In this document: positions 25,818 through 34,176 of the stretch, one piece after another
Position numbering within the stretch: position 1 is the first letter of the stretch
How the letters are laid out: the number at the start of each line of letters is the position of its first letter
Assembly: GCA_017478025.1 (NCBI GenBank)
Contig: JAFVGZ010000039.1
Span: 23,966-87,965, forward strand
Reading direction: 5' to 3'
From: Prevotella sp.
GTDB taxonomy: Bacteria > Bacteroidota > Bacteroidia > Bacteroidales > Bacteroidaceae
DNA: 64,000 nucleotides
Notes under the pieces: generated by a model
The model's database searches: none
The model's input: the letters and a program-made list of their open reading frames with translations, nothing else
What the model was told of the DNA's origin: nothing
Position numbers and translations under genes: made by a program

Positions 25818-26180
25818 ATGACAAAAGACGTACAAACACTGGTAGATGCCGCCATAAAAGGTATTCAAGAGAAGAAAGGCCGTAACATAAAAGTTATAGA
25901 CATGGAGGGCATGGAGGGCGTGATAGCCCAAGCCTTCGTAGTGTGTGAGGGTGGTTCGCCTTCACAGGTTTCAGCTATCGTGGATTCCGTGGAAGAGACT
26001 ATGCTGAAAGACCTGAAGGAGAAGACTGTCAGAACAGCAGGAACGGAAAATTGTATCTGGGTAGCAATGGATTATGCCGACATAATCGTTCATATCTTCC
26101 TGCCAGAGGCAAGAGACTTTTATGACCTCGAGTCGCTGTGGGGTGATGCGAAAGTAACAGAAATTGAAGACATAGAATAG
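25818..26180 (+). CDS. rsfS: ribosome silencing factor RsfS
   Basis: A 120-aa Iojap/RsfS protein that binds L14 of the 50S subunit and blocks subunit joining under starvation. The sequence has the typical QTLVDAAIKGIQEKKGRNIKVIDM start and a VAMDYADIIVHIFLPEARDFYDLESLWGDA end, the family hallmark. An upstream in-frame ATG at 25770 is rejected because the -7 box (25801-25808) lies after it. It precedes ftsH by 66 bp of AT-rich repeat, and the pair is likely cotranscribed. Confidence 0.95.
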   Translation: MTKDVQTLVDAAIKGIQEKKGRNIKVIDMEGMEGVIAQAFVVCEGGSPSQVSAIVDSVEETMLKDLKEKTVRTAGTENCIWVAMDYADIIVHIFLPEARDFYDLESLWGDAKVTEIEDIE

Positions 26181-26199
26181 AAAATTGCAAATAAAATAG

Positions 26200-26243
26200 T
26201 ACATTGTAAATTGTACATTGTACATCTGTAAATTGTACATAAT
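26200..26243. repeat. ATTGTACATTGTAAA repeat between rsfS and ftsH
   Basis: About three copies of the AAATTGTACATTGT word also seen at 14688-14804. It fills the leader of ftsH. Confidence 0.7.
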
Positions 26244-26246
26244 ATT

Positions 26247-28172
26247 ATGCAGCAGAATAGTTCATTAAACAACACTCCGCCACCCAAGATGCCCCGGTTC
26301 AACATGAACTGGGTGTATATCCTCATCTTTGTGGTACTGGCGGTGATATTCTTCAGCGACACAGACAGCACCATCTCGCAAAGCTCTGCGTCACATCGCG
26401 CTTCGTACTCCAATTTCAAGGTGTATGTGAACAAGGGGTACGCATCGAAAGTAGTGGTAAACAAGACTGAGGGCAAACTTAAGATGTATGTCTATTCGCA
26501 GTACATCCGCGATGTGTTTCACCAGTCAAAGAAGGATGCCGGAGACGACCCCTATGTGGAGGTGACCTACGGAAGCATTGACCAGGTAGAGACATACATT
26601 ACCGCAAAGCAGGCAGAAGGGATATTCAAGGGCCAGCTGGAGTATGAGACGACCACGCGAAACGGCTTCATGGACCTGCTGCTGAACATTGCTCCGCTTG
26701 CGCTGCTGGTATTCCTGTGGTTCCTGCTGATGGGACGCTTCAGCGGAGGTGCCGGTGGAGGCATCTTCAACGTAGGGCGCACAAAGGCACGCATGTATGA
26801 AAAGGGTGAGAGCCTGGGCATTACGTTTAAGGACGTAGCCGGACAGGTGGGTGCCAAGCAGGAGGTGCAGGAGATTGTGGAGTTTCTGAAGAACCCGCAG
26901 AAATACACCGAGCTGGGCGGCAAGATACCCAAGGGTGCTCTGCTCGTAGGACCTCCCGGAACGGGTAAGACCCTGCTGGCAAAGGCCGTAGCAGGCGAGG
27001 CGGATGTGCCATTCTTCTCTATGTCAGGATCAGACTTTGTAGAGATGTTCGTGGGCGTAGGCGCGTCACGCGTGCGCGACACCTTTGCTAAAGCAAAAGA
27101 GAAAGCCCCAAGCATCATCTTTATCGATGAAATCGACGCCATAGGACGTGCTCGCAGCAAAAATCCCGGATATGGCGGCAACGACGAGAGGGAGAACACC
27201 CTTAACGCCCTGCTGACGGAGATGGACGGATTTGGCACCAACTCAGGAGTGATAATCCTCGCAGCCACCAACCGTGTGGATATGCTTGACAAGGCGTTGC
27301 TGCGCGCAGGACGCTTCGACAGAGAGATACATGTAGATTTGCCTGACCTGCCTGAGCGCAAGGAGATATTCCAGGTGCATCTGCGCCCCATCAAGGTAGA
27401 TACGAGCGTTGACATCGACCTGCTGGCACGACAGACACCGGGCTTCTCGGGCGCCGACATCGCTAACGTGTGCAACGAGGCAGCACTCATTGCCGCACGT
27501 CACGACTCAAAGGTGGTAACGAAACAGGACTTCCTTGACGCGGTAGATCGTATCATCGGTGGATTGGAGAAAAAGACAAAGGTGATGACGGCAGAAGAAA
27601 AGCGCGCCATAGCCCTGCATGAGGCCGGTCACGCCACTTGCTCGTGGTTCTGTCAGTATGCTAACCCTCTGATAAAGGTGAGCATCGTGCCGCGTGGACG
27701 GGCACTGGGTGCAGCGTGGTATCTGCCAGAAGAGAGACAACTGACCACAAAGGAGCAGCTGCTGGACGAGATGTGCTCGCTGATGGGCGGCAGAGCAGCA
27801 GAGGAACTCTTCACCGGACATATCTCCACAGGCGCCATGAACGACCTGGAGCGAGCAACGAAGATGGCACAGTCGATGATAGCATTCTATGGCATGAGCG
27901 AGAAACTGCCTAATATCTGCTTCTATGACAATAATGAGTACTCTTTCTCTAAGCCTTATTCTGATGAGACAGCAAAACTCATAGACGAAGAGACGCTGAA
28001 ACTGGTCAACGAGCAGTATCAGCGCGCCAAGAGCCTGCTGGAGGAGCACAAGGAAGGACACAACGCCCTTGCAGAACTGCTGATACAGAGGGAGGTAATC
28101 TTTGCCGAAGACGTGGAGAAGATTTTCGGCAAACGCCTCAGCACCTCAAGGTCAGAGGAAATACTGAATTAA
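26247..28172 (+). CDS. ftsH: ATP-dependent zinc metalloprotease FtsH
   Basis: A membrane-bound AAA+ protease that degrades membrane and short-lived cytosolic proteins. The 641-aa protein has two transmembrane helices (about 21-36 and 147-168) bracketing a periplasmic domain. The Walker A motif is GPPGTGKT (235-242), followed by Walker B IIFIDEID and an SRH region, with the zinc-protease motif HEAGH (458-462). The start lies after an AT-rich repeat. Downstream are two copies of a 49-bp repeat and then cdsA. Confidence 0.97.
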   Translation: MQQNSSLNNTPPPKMPRFNMNWVYILIFVVLAVIFFSDTDSTISQSSASHRASYSNFKVYVNKGYASKVVVNKTEGKLKMYVYSQYIRDVFHQSKKDAGDDPYVEVTYGSIDQVETYITAKQAEGIFKGQLEYETTTRNGFMDLLLNIAPLALLVFLWFLLMGRFSGGAGGGIFNVGRTKARMYEKGESLGITFKDVAGQVGAKQEVQEIVEFLKNPQKYTELGGKIPKGALLVGPPGTGKTLLAKAVAGEADVPFFSMSGSDFVEMFVGVGASRVRDTFAKAKEKAPSIIFIDEIDAIGRARSKNPGYGGNDERENTLNALLTEMDGFGTNSGVIILAATNRVDMLDKALLRAGRFDREIHVDLPDLPERKEIFQVHLRPIKVDTSVDIDLLARQTPGFSGADIANVCNEAALIAARHDSKVVTKQDFLDAVDRIIGGLEKKTKVMTAEEKRAIALHEAGHATCSWFCQYANPLIKVSIVPRGRALGAAWYLPEERQLTTKEQLLDEMCSLMGGRAAEELFTGHISTGAMNDLERATKMAQSMIAFYGMSEKLPNICFYDNNEYSFSKPYSDETAKLIDEETLKLVNEQYQRAKSLLEEHKEGHNALAELLIQREVIFAEDVEKIFGKRLSTSRSEEILN

Positions 28173-28204
28173 CGCTCAAACACTTAACGCTCAAAGTTCA
28201 ATGC

Positions 28205-28326
28205 TTAATCACTTTGTCTATTGCGTCGCAATTTAATTGCGACATACAGCGAGTCAGCAAAGCAGAGCAAGAACGCTTTAATCACTTTGTCTATTGCGTC
28301 GCAATTTAATTGCGACATACAGCAAG
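28205..28326. repeat. 49-bp direct repeat containing the GTCGCAATT palindrome (copies 1 and 2)
   Basis: Two near-identical 49-bp copies at 28205-28253 and 28278-28326, spaced 73 bp. Each contains the palindrome GTCGCAATTTAATTGCGAC (28225-28243, 28298-28316), a 9-bp stem with a 1-nt loop, then ATACAGC. Further copies lie at 29348 and 30632. Confidence 0.9.
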
Positions 28327-28400
28327 TATAAATTCATAATTGACCTTTCTCTCCCCTAAGGGAGCAAGTCATAAGGGTACTTTAAATCATACATTTTGCT

Positions 28401-29282
28401 TTGAATACGTTTATTGTAAGATCCATAACAGGAATCCTGTTTGTTGCCGTCATGCTGACGTGCTTTCTGCGACCATTGGCAATGGTGCTGCTGTTCACCC
28501 TCATCACGGGGATGACAATATGGGAGTTTACCGGACTTGTGAACGCCAGGGAAGACGTAAACACAAACCGTTTCATCTGTACCGCCAGCGGAGTGTTCCT
28601 CTTCATCGCCATAGCGGGCTACTGCTGGGGCATTGTGAATGCATCTGTATTCATACCTTATCTCCTCACGATTGTCTATCTGTTTATCAGCGAGCTATAT
28701 ACCAATAGCAAGAACCCTCTGAACGATTGGGCTTACTCCATGATGTCGCAGATGTACGTTGCCCTACCCCTTGCATGCATCAACGTGCTGGCTTTCCGTA
28801 CTGTGATAACAACGGGAGACATAGTTTACAACATGCTTCTGCCAATGAGCATCTTCATCTTCCTTTGGATGAATGATACCGGAGCCTATCTCACAGGCTC
28901 AATGATAGGACGCCACAAGCTGTTTCCGCGCATCTCTCCGGGCAAGACCTGGGAAGGCAGCATAGGTGGCGGCGTCCTGGTACTCATCGTGGCAGCACTC
29001 ATAGCCATGATAGACCATTCACATTGGCTCGTCAACATGGGCCTGACCTATACTGACACAGCCCTGAGCACCCCCGAATGGATGGGATTAGGCCTCACGG
29101 TGGTATTCTTTGGCACATGGGGAGACCTCGTAGAGAGCCTCTTCAAACGCACCCTGGGCATCAAAGACAGCGGGAAAGTGCTCCCCGGCCACGGAGGAAT
29201 GCTCGACAGGTTTGACTCATCCCTGATGGCTCTCCCCGCAGCTGTAATCTATGTTTACACCATCACTCTTGCAGGAATTTAA
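28401..29282 (+). CDS. cdsA: phosphatidate cytidylyltransferase
   Basis: CdsA makes CDP-diacylglycerol from phosphatidate and CTP in the inner membrane. The 293-aa protein has about eight hydrophobic helices and the C-terminal signature KRTLGIKDSGKVLPGHGGML, followed by DRFDS. The start is TTG at 28401, with no ATG nearby that would preserve the first membrane helix; the start is therefore uncertain. It follows ftsH, separated by repeats and by a short gap containing CTCCCCTAAGGGAG. Confidence 0.93.
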   Translation: MNTFIVRSITGILFVAVMLTCFLRPLAMVLLFTLITGMTIWEFTGLVNAREDVNTNRFICTASGVFLFIAIAGYCWGIVNASVFIPYLLTIVYLFISELYTNSKNPLNDWAYSMMSQMYVALPLACINVLAFRTVITTGDIVYNMLLPMSIFIFLWMNDTGAYLTGSMIGRHKLFPRISPGKTWEGSIGGGVLVLIVAALIAMIDHSHWLVNMGLTYTDTALSTPEWMGLGLTVVFFGTWGDLVESLFKRTLGIKDSGKVLPGHGGMLDRFDSSLMALPAAVIYVYTITLAGI

Positions 29283-29330
29283 AATAATTAATAATGCAAA
29301 ATGCAAAATTCATAATGCAGAATGCAAAAA
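29283..29330. repeat. AATGCAAAATTCATAATG repeat
   Basis: AT-rich tandem words (AATGCAAAAT, ATTCATAATGCAGAAT) fill the gap after cdsA. It belongs to the same family as 19262-19318, in opposite orientation. Confidence 0.65.
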
Positions 29331-29347
29331 TATCCTTTGTATATTGC

Positions 29348-29366
29348 GTCGCAATTTAATTGCGAC
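29348..29366. repeat. dispersed GTCGCAATT palindrome (copy 3)
   Basis: The same 19-bp palindrome as at 28225. It ends only 8 bp before the ATG of the ABC ATPase gene, so the hairpin would sit at the ribosome-binding region of that message. Confidence 0.9.
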
Positions 29367-29374
29367 ATACAACG

Positions 29375-30025
29375 ATGATTAAAATTACAGACATAACCAA
29401 GTCATTCGGGCACCTTCAGGTGCTCAAAGGCATAGACCTCGAGATAGGTGACGGCGAAGTGGTGAGCATCGTAGGCCCCAGCGGAGCCGGAAAGACAACG
29501 CTCCTGCAGATCATGGGAACTCTGGACAAAGCTGACTCGGGAACGGTAGAAATCAACGGTACCGATGTTACAAAACTGTCAAGAAACAAGCTGTCTGACT
29601 TCCGCAACAAGCACATAGGCTTCGTCTTCCAGTTCCACCAGCTGTTGCCCGAATTTACCGCAGAAGAGAACATCATGCTCCCCGCGCTGATAGGCGGCAT
29701 AAAGAAGAGCGAAGCACAGCAGCGTTGCAAGGAGTTGCTGGAGTTTCTGAATCTCTCAGAGCGTGCCAAACATAAGCCCGCAGAGCTGTCAGGCGGCGAA
29801 AAGCAGCGCATAGCCGTAGCGAGAGCTCTCATCAACAACCCAGCAGTAGTCTTTGCCGATGAACCGTCTGGCTCGCTCGACACAAAGAACAAACAGGAGT
29901 TGCACCAGCTTTTCTTTGCCCTGAGAGAGAAGTATGGCCAGACATTCGTCATCGTCACCCACGATGAGGAACTTGCCTCTATCACAGATCGCACCATTCA
30001 CATCATCGACGGCAAGATATGTTAG
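29375..30025 (+). CDS. ABC transporter ATP-binding protein, LolD/MacB-like
   Basis: A 216-aa ATPase of the LolD/MacB branch. Walker A is [11 protein letters not shown], the signature is [15 protein letters not shown], and Walker B is [12 protein letters not shown]. LolD drives lipoprotein release toward LolA; MacB-type relatives export lipids or peptides. No membrane partner gene follows, so the permease must be elsewhere. The start is ATG 29375 because [12 protein letters not shown] fits the family N-terminus; an upstream ATG at 29360 lies inside a repeat. Its stop overlaps the next gene by 7 bp. Confidence 0.9.
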   Translation: MIKITDITKSFGHLQVLKGIDLEIGDGEVVSIVGPSGAGKTTLLQIMGTLDKADSGTVEINGTDVTKLSRNKLSDFRNKHIGFVFQFHQLLPEFTAEENIMLPALIGGIKKSEAQQRCKELLEFLNLSERAKHKPAELSGGEKQRIAVARALINNPAVVFADEPSGSLDTKNKQELHQLFFALREKYGQTFVIVTHDEELASITDRTIHIIDGKIC

Positions 30026-30543
30026 AACTGTTCACTACATTCCTGCGCATAGGCCTCTTCACCATCGGTGGAGGCTATGCCATGTTGCCGCTCATAGAGC
30101 GTGATGTAGTGGAGCGTCGAAAGTGGATAGAACGTGAGCAGTTTCTTGACCTCGTAGCCATAGCACAGTCATGCCCGGGAGTGTTTGCAATAAACATCTC
30201 CATCTTCGTAGGCAACAAAGTCAGCGGCACTCGCGGAGCCATCTGCGCCACCTTGGGCACTGCCCTACCCTCGCTCGTAATCATCCTGCTCATTGCAATG
30301 TTTGTCAGGGGAGCAGAGAACGTGGGGTGGTTCAGCGCCATCTTCGCAGGCCTGCGTCCCGCTGTAGTAGCCCTCATAGCCATTCCAACATGGAACATGG
30401 CACGAGAGGCACACATCTCTCTCTTCAACTGCTGGATACCGATAGTATCAGCGTTGCTCATATATGCCCTGGGAGTCAATCCCATATACATCATACTTGT
30501 AGCAGGACTCGGAGGATACATCTATGGCCTGATGAAAGACTGA
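30019..30543 (+). CDS. chromate transporter-family protein, first half
   Basis: A 174-aa protein of the chromate transport (CHR) family, single-domain type, with about five hydrophobic segments. The signature near the N-terminus is [22 protein letters not shown], followed by [20 protein letters not shown]. Such half-size proteins occur as pairs that work together. The partner lies 269 bp downstream. Overlap of 7 bp with the ABC gene indicates cotranscription. Chromate may not be the natural substrate. Confidence 0.92.
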   Translation: MLELFTTFLRIGLFTIGGGYAMLPLIERDVVERRKWIEREQFLDLVAIAQSCPGVFAINISIFVGNKVSGTRGAICATLGTALPSLVIILLIAMFVRGAENVGWFSAIFAGLRPAVVALIAIPTWNMAREAHISLFNCWIPIVSALLIYALGVNPIYIILVAGLGGYIYGLMKD

Positions 30544-30548
30544 GGACA

Positions 30549-30617
30549 ATGCATAATGCATAATTCATAATGAATAGTTCATAATGAATAATTCATAATT
30601 AATAATTCATAATTAAT
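30549..30617. repeat. AATTCATAATGAAT tandem repeat
   Basis: About five copies of ATAATTCATAATGAATA-type words between the two chromate transporter halves. The words are short near-palindromes. Confidence 0.75.
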
Positions 30618-30631
30618 CCTTCGTCTATTGC

Positions 30632-30650
30632 GTCGCAATTTAATTGCGAC
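30632..30650. repeat. dispersed GTCGCAATT palindrome (copy 4)
   Basis: Fourth copy of the 19-bp palindrome in the 2.4 kb between 28225 and 30650. It shares ACAACGATGAT flanking bases with copy 3. Confidence 0.9.
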
Positions 30651-30717
30651 ATACAACGATGATAAAAAACGCTTAATGCAAAAATAACATAACCCTTAAC
30701 TCCCCACATTCACGTCC

Positions 30718-30804
30718 CTCCCCCAAGGGGGGAGCCAGAGGGGAGCTTTCCCAAGATGGGAGCCAGAGGGGGGCTTTCCCAAGGGGGGGGCTGGAGGGGA
30801 GCTT
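30718..30804. repeat. 29-bp GC-rich tandem repeat, three copies (CCCCAAGGGGG family)
   Basis: Units of GGGAGCCAGAGGGGAGCTTT followed by CCCAAG, with about 29-bp spacing, run up to the second chromate transporter half. The same family occurs at 13449, 32145 and 55197. It is very GC-rich against an AT-rich background. Confidence 0.85.
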
Positions 30805-30812
30805 TTAATTCA

Positions 30813-31388
30813 ATGATATACCTTTCACTTGCATATACCTTTTTTATAATAGGCCTCTTCGGTTTCGGTGGTGGCTACGGAATGTTGTCGCTCATACAGC
30901 ACGCCGTAGTGGTGGAGCATCATTGGATGACATCAGCCGAGTTCACTAACATCGTAGCCATCTCACAGATGACCCCTGGGCCTATAGGCATCAACTGTGC
31001 CACCTATTGCGGATACAAGACAATAGAGGCTGCAACAGGCTCCATGACGATGGGAGTCATTGGAAGCCTGACAGCGACATTGGCGCTTGTGCTGCCAAGC
31101 TTCATACTGATGCTCACGATAAGCAAGCTCTTTTTGCACTACATGCACTCCCGCATGGTAGAGAATATCTTTTCAGGATTAAGACCTGCTGTGGTAGGCC
31201 TGATGCTTGCTGCGGTACTGCTGCTCTGCAACGAAGACAACTTCAGCAATCCCACATCCTCCCCCTGGCAATTCTACGTCAGCATAGCCATATTCATCGC
31301 CACATGGGTAGGAGTGAAAATCGTAAAAATCAGCCCCATAACAATGCTCCTCTACGCTGGCTTCGCAGGATTGCTGCTATTATACTAA
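30813..31388 (+). CDS. chromate transporter-family protein, second half
   Basis: A 191-aa partner to the CHR protein at 30019, with the matching signature FFIIGLFGFGGGYGMLSLIQHAVV and the MTPGPIGINCATYCGY segment. The start is ATG 30813 because an upstream in-frame ATG (30756) begins within a GC-rich repeat and would add a 19-residue Gly-rich leader. Bipartite CHR transporters need both halves. The two are separated by 269 bp of repeats, unusually far for partner subunits. Confidence 0.92.
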   Translation: MIYLSLAYTFFIIGLFGFGGGYGMLSLIQHAVVVEHHWMTSAEFTNIVAISQMTPGPIGINCATYCGYKTIEAATGSMTMGVIGSLTATLALVLPSFILMLTISKLFLHYMHSRMVENIFSGLRPAVVGLMLAAVLLLCNEDNFSNPTSSPWQFYVSIAIFIATWVGVKIVKISPITMLLYAGFAGLLLLY

Positions 31389-31444
31389 AAGCACAGAAAT
31401 CCATGTGAAGCAATGTGAGATTCCTCTGGCTACTTCATGATATT

Positions 31445-32134
31445 TTATAACTGAAAGACTATCGGCAGGTTAACGAGAGTCTTGCAGGGTTTTCCTTTGT
31501 TTTTTCCGGCTTCCCACTTGGGCATTAGCTTTGCCACACGCATGGCTTCGGCATCAAGCAATTTATGTGCTCCACGGGCAACTTTGAGATTGGAAAGGGT
31601 GCCGTCTTTCTCTACAATAAAGCTGATGACTACCTTCCCCTGTATCTTGCGCTTCATGGCCTGCTCGGGATAGACAAGTGTCTCCGTGAGCCATTTGACG
31701 AATTGGCTCATGCCACCTGGGTATTGCGGCAGTTGTTCCACAATAGCCATCAGATCGGGGTCCTCTTCGTTGGGGTTGATGGGCGGCTGCTCTTCTGTCT
31801 GGGATAAAGAGTCGCTCTCCTCTTCCTGCTTCGCTACATCCAGGTTTTCCGGGGGTAGTTCTGTGGTTTCGTCAACTACATTCAGCTTTGTTGACTCTTC
31901 CTGTACCGTCTCCTGTTTTGGTTGTTCGGCAGCAATCATGTCATCCTGTTCGTTGGCCTTCAGGTCAAGGTCCATCGTGAAGTCATCAAACGAATCTTCT
32001 ATCAGGCTAGATATGCTGCGAAAAGGAATGAATAACACCGCCACGAATAGCAATGTTACGCAACAAAAAGATGCGACGAGTATCAACGGACGTCGTCGCT
32101 CTATATCAGCTTTATGTGATTTCTTAGGAAGCAA
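31445..32134 (-). CDS. TonB-family energy transducer
   Basis: A 229-aa TonB-type protein with one N-terminal transmembrane helix (about 17-38), an acidic and glutamate/glutamine-rich periplasmic linker (about 48-130) and a C-terminal TonB domain (about 135-229) containing YPEQAMKRKIQGKVVISFIVEKDGTLSNLKV. It couples inner-membrane proton motive force to outer-membrane receptors. The linker is acidic rather than the usual Pro-Lys rich form. No ExbB or ExbD is nearby. Confidence 0.9.
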   Translation of the reverse strand: MLPKKSHKADIERRRPLILVASFCCVTLLFVAVLFIPFRSISSLIEDSFDDFTMDLDLKANEQDDMIAAEQPKQETVQEESTKLNVVDETTELPPENLDVAKQEEESDSLSQTEEQPPINPNEEDPDLMAIVEQLPQYPGGMSQFVKWLTETLVYPEQAMKRKIQGKVVISFIVEKDGTLSNLKVARGAHKLLDAEAMRVAKLMPKWEAGKNKGKPCKTLVNLPIVFQL

Positions 32135-32144
32135 ATGGACGAAT

Positions 32145-32195
32145 TAAAAGCCCCCTCTCTGCCCGAAGGGCATTTCTCCCCCTAGGAGGAGAGAA
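32145..32195. repeat. GC-rich intergenic element (CCCCCTAGGAGGAG type)
   Basis: GCCCCCTCTCTGCCCGAAGGGC then TCTCCCCCTAGGAGGAGAG between tonB and trmB. It is a member of the dispersed CCCC...GGGG family and could form two hairpins. Confidence 0.6.
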
Positions 32196-32247
32196 AGATT
32201 ACAGGCAGGTATTTTTAGACGCTTCGTTTGGGGTTGAAAATACTGAA

Positions 32248-33027
32248 TTAAACTGCTTTGTCTTTTGTTGAGCGTTTGTCACGATGATAGGAACGATAGT
32301 CATCCAGTTCAATCTCCACGTTAGGCTCAATCAGCTCACAGGCTCTGGGCAACTGGAACTTCATGTATTTTATCGCTATGCCTCGCTCTATCCACATCGA
32401 CTCATAGTAGGTGCGTATGGACAGGATGTTCTTTGTCATCTCGTCTAAGCTGCTTACGGTTGACGGTGAATAGAGGTCACGTGTCTTGAAGAGCAGGGGC
32501 AGCTGGTTGCCTTCCACTACATACGAGGTGTAGGTGAAGAGGAAATTGGAGTCGGTCTTGAGATGTATGAGCCCTCCATCCACAAGGAAGCGCCTGTAAC
32601 GCTCAAGGAAATAGGTGGAAGTGAGTCGCTTACGCGGGTTCTTCATCTGCGGGTCAGAGAAGGTGAGCCATATCTCCTGCACCTCATCCTGGTCAAAGAA
32701 ACGGTCGATTATCTCTATTGAGGTACGCAGGAAGGCTACATTTTTCAGTCCTTTCTGCAGAGCCTCCGTAGCACCTGTCCACATCCTTGCTCCCTTGATG
32801 TCAACGCCGATGAAGTTTACATCGGGGAACATCTCTGCCAACTGTACCGTGTATTCACCCTTTCCACATCCTAACTCGAGGATTATTGGGTTATCATTCA
32901 TAAAATAACGCAATCGCCAATGTCCCTTCATGTCGAAAGGAACATTGTCGATCACGCTGTATGGATATTGGAACACATTCTCATAGCGTTCCATATCGGC
33001 AAACTTTGCCAGCTTTCCTTTTCCCAT
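32248..33027 (-). CDS. trmB: tRNA (guanine-N7-)-methyltransferase
   Basis: Makes m7G46 in tRNA. The 259-aa protein contains the SAM-binding region [16 protein letters not shown] and the TrmB-specific motif [18 protein letters not shown]. It abuts ilvE without any gap (start at 33027, ilvE stop at 33028), so it is probably expressed from the ilvE promoter. The protein has an extended C-terminal tail ending in a charged KRSTKDKAV segment. Confidence 0.95.
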   Translation of the reverse strand: MGKGKLAKFADMERYENVFQYPYSVIDNVPFDMKGHWRLRYFMNDNPIILELGCGKGEYTVQLAEMFPDVNFIGVDIKGARMWTGATEALQKGLKNVAFLRTSIEIIDRFFDQDEVQEIWLTFSDPQMKNPRKRLTSTYFLERYRRFLVDGGLIHLKTDSNFLFTYTSYVVEGNQLPLLFKTRDLYSPSTVSSLDEMTKNILSIRTYYESMWIERGIAIKYMKFQLPRACELIEPNVEIELDDYRSYHRDKRSTKDKAV

Positions 33028-34044
33028 TTAGTCAATTACGACTCTTGTCCAGTTGTGGATATCGGGCTCTATGCCATACTGTATGTTGCGCAGCTTGGTA
33101 TAGAGCTTCTCTGATACCGGACCTGGCTTATCACCAAAGACATACGACTTGCCGGTTTCCAAATCATCAATTCTGGATATTGGCGAGATAACTGCAGCGG
33201 TACCACATGCACCGGCTTCCTCAAAGGTTGACAGCTCTTCTTCTGGTATCTGGCGACGCTCTACGTTAAGACCTAAATCCTCAGCCAGCTGCATCAGAGA
33301 CTTGTTGGTGATTGAGGGCAGGATGGAGGTTGACTTCGGAGTGACGTATGTGTTGTTCTTTATACCGAAGAAGTTGGCTGCGCCACACTCGTCGATGTAC
33401 TTCTTCTCCTTTGCATCCAGGTAGAACTCGCAGGCGTAACCCAAGTCATGAGCCTTCTTGTTGGCCTGCATAGAGGCAGCATAGTTACCACCTACCTTAT
33501 ATATACCTGTACCGAGCGGAGCCGAACGGTCATGCTCGCGAATGATAACGTAAGGATTGGTAGAGAAACCTCCCTTGAAGTATGGGCCTACTGGGGTAAC
33601 GAAGATCAGGAAGATGTATTCAGAAGCAGGATGCACACCCACCTGAGGTGAGATACCTATCAGCAAGGGACGAATATATAGCGTGGCACCGCTCTCGTAT
33701 GGGGGTATGAACTCCTGGTTGAGACGCACCACCTTGTCCACCATTTCGTTGAAGCGCTCTGTGGGCAGCTCAGGCATCAGAATTCCACGGCATGTTGACT
33801 GCAGGCGAGCCGCGTTCTCATCAGAACGGAACACACGCACCTTTCCGTCAGGACAACGATAGGCTTTCAGGCCCTCAAACGCCTCCTGGCCGTAGTGCAG
33901 ACACGTAGCCGCCATGTGCATGGGGATTGTCTCCTCAGAAGACACCTCTATCTCACCCCATTTGCCGTTACGATAATAGCAACGAACATTGTAATTAGTC
34001 TTACGGTAACCGAAGCCAAGGTTACCCCAATCTAGCTTTTCCAT
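33028..34044 (-). CDS. ilvE: branched-chain amino acid aminotransferase
   Basis: A 338-aa class IV PLP aminotransferase that catalyses the last step of valine, leucine and isoleucine synthesis, or the first of breakdown. The motifs FEGLKAYRCPDGKVRVFR and GNYAASMQANKKAHDLGYA are family hallmarks, with the PLP lysine in GNYAASMQANKKA. A -7 box lies about 60 bp upstream. It is followed directly by trmB. Confidence 0.96.
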   Translation of the reverse strand: MEKLDWGNLGFGYRKTNYNVRCYYRNGKWGEIEVSSEETIPMHMAATCLHYGQEAFEGLKAYRCPDGKVRVFRSDENAARLQSTCRGILMPELPTERFNEMVDKVVRLNQEFIPPYESGATLYIRPLLIGISPQVGVHPASEYIFLIFVTPVGPYFKGGFSTNPYVIIREHDRSAPLGTGIYKVGGNYAASMQANKKAHDLGYACEFYLDAKEKKYIDECGAANFFGIKNNTYVTPKSTSILPSITNKSLMQLAEDLGLNVERRQIPEEELSTFEEAGACGTAAVISPISRIDDLETGKSYVFGDKPGPVSEKLYTKLRNIQYGIEPDIHNWTRVVID

Positions 34045-34103
34045 ACTATGATATGCTTTAAGTTCTTATATGTTATTGTGCTTTGTATTTGCAAATTTAC
34101 GTG

Positions 34104-34111
34104 CAAAGATA
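34104..34111 (-). promoter_or_regulatory. -7 box for ilvE
   Basis: The minus strand reads TATCTTTG about 60 bp before the ilvE start. It probably drives the ilvE-trmB pair. Confidence 0.6.
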
Positions 34112-34176
34112 CATCTTTTTTTTATAACAGACGAAATAATAACATTTTTTATACTTCGGACATAGTTTACGTAAAG

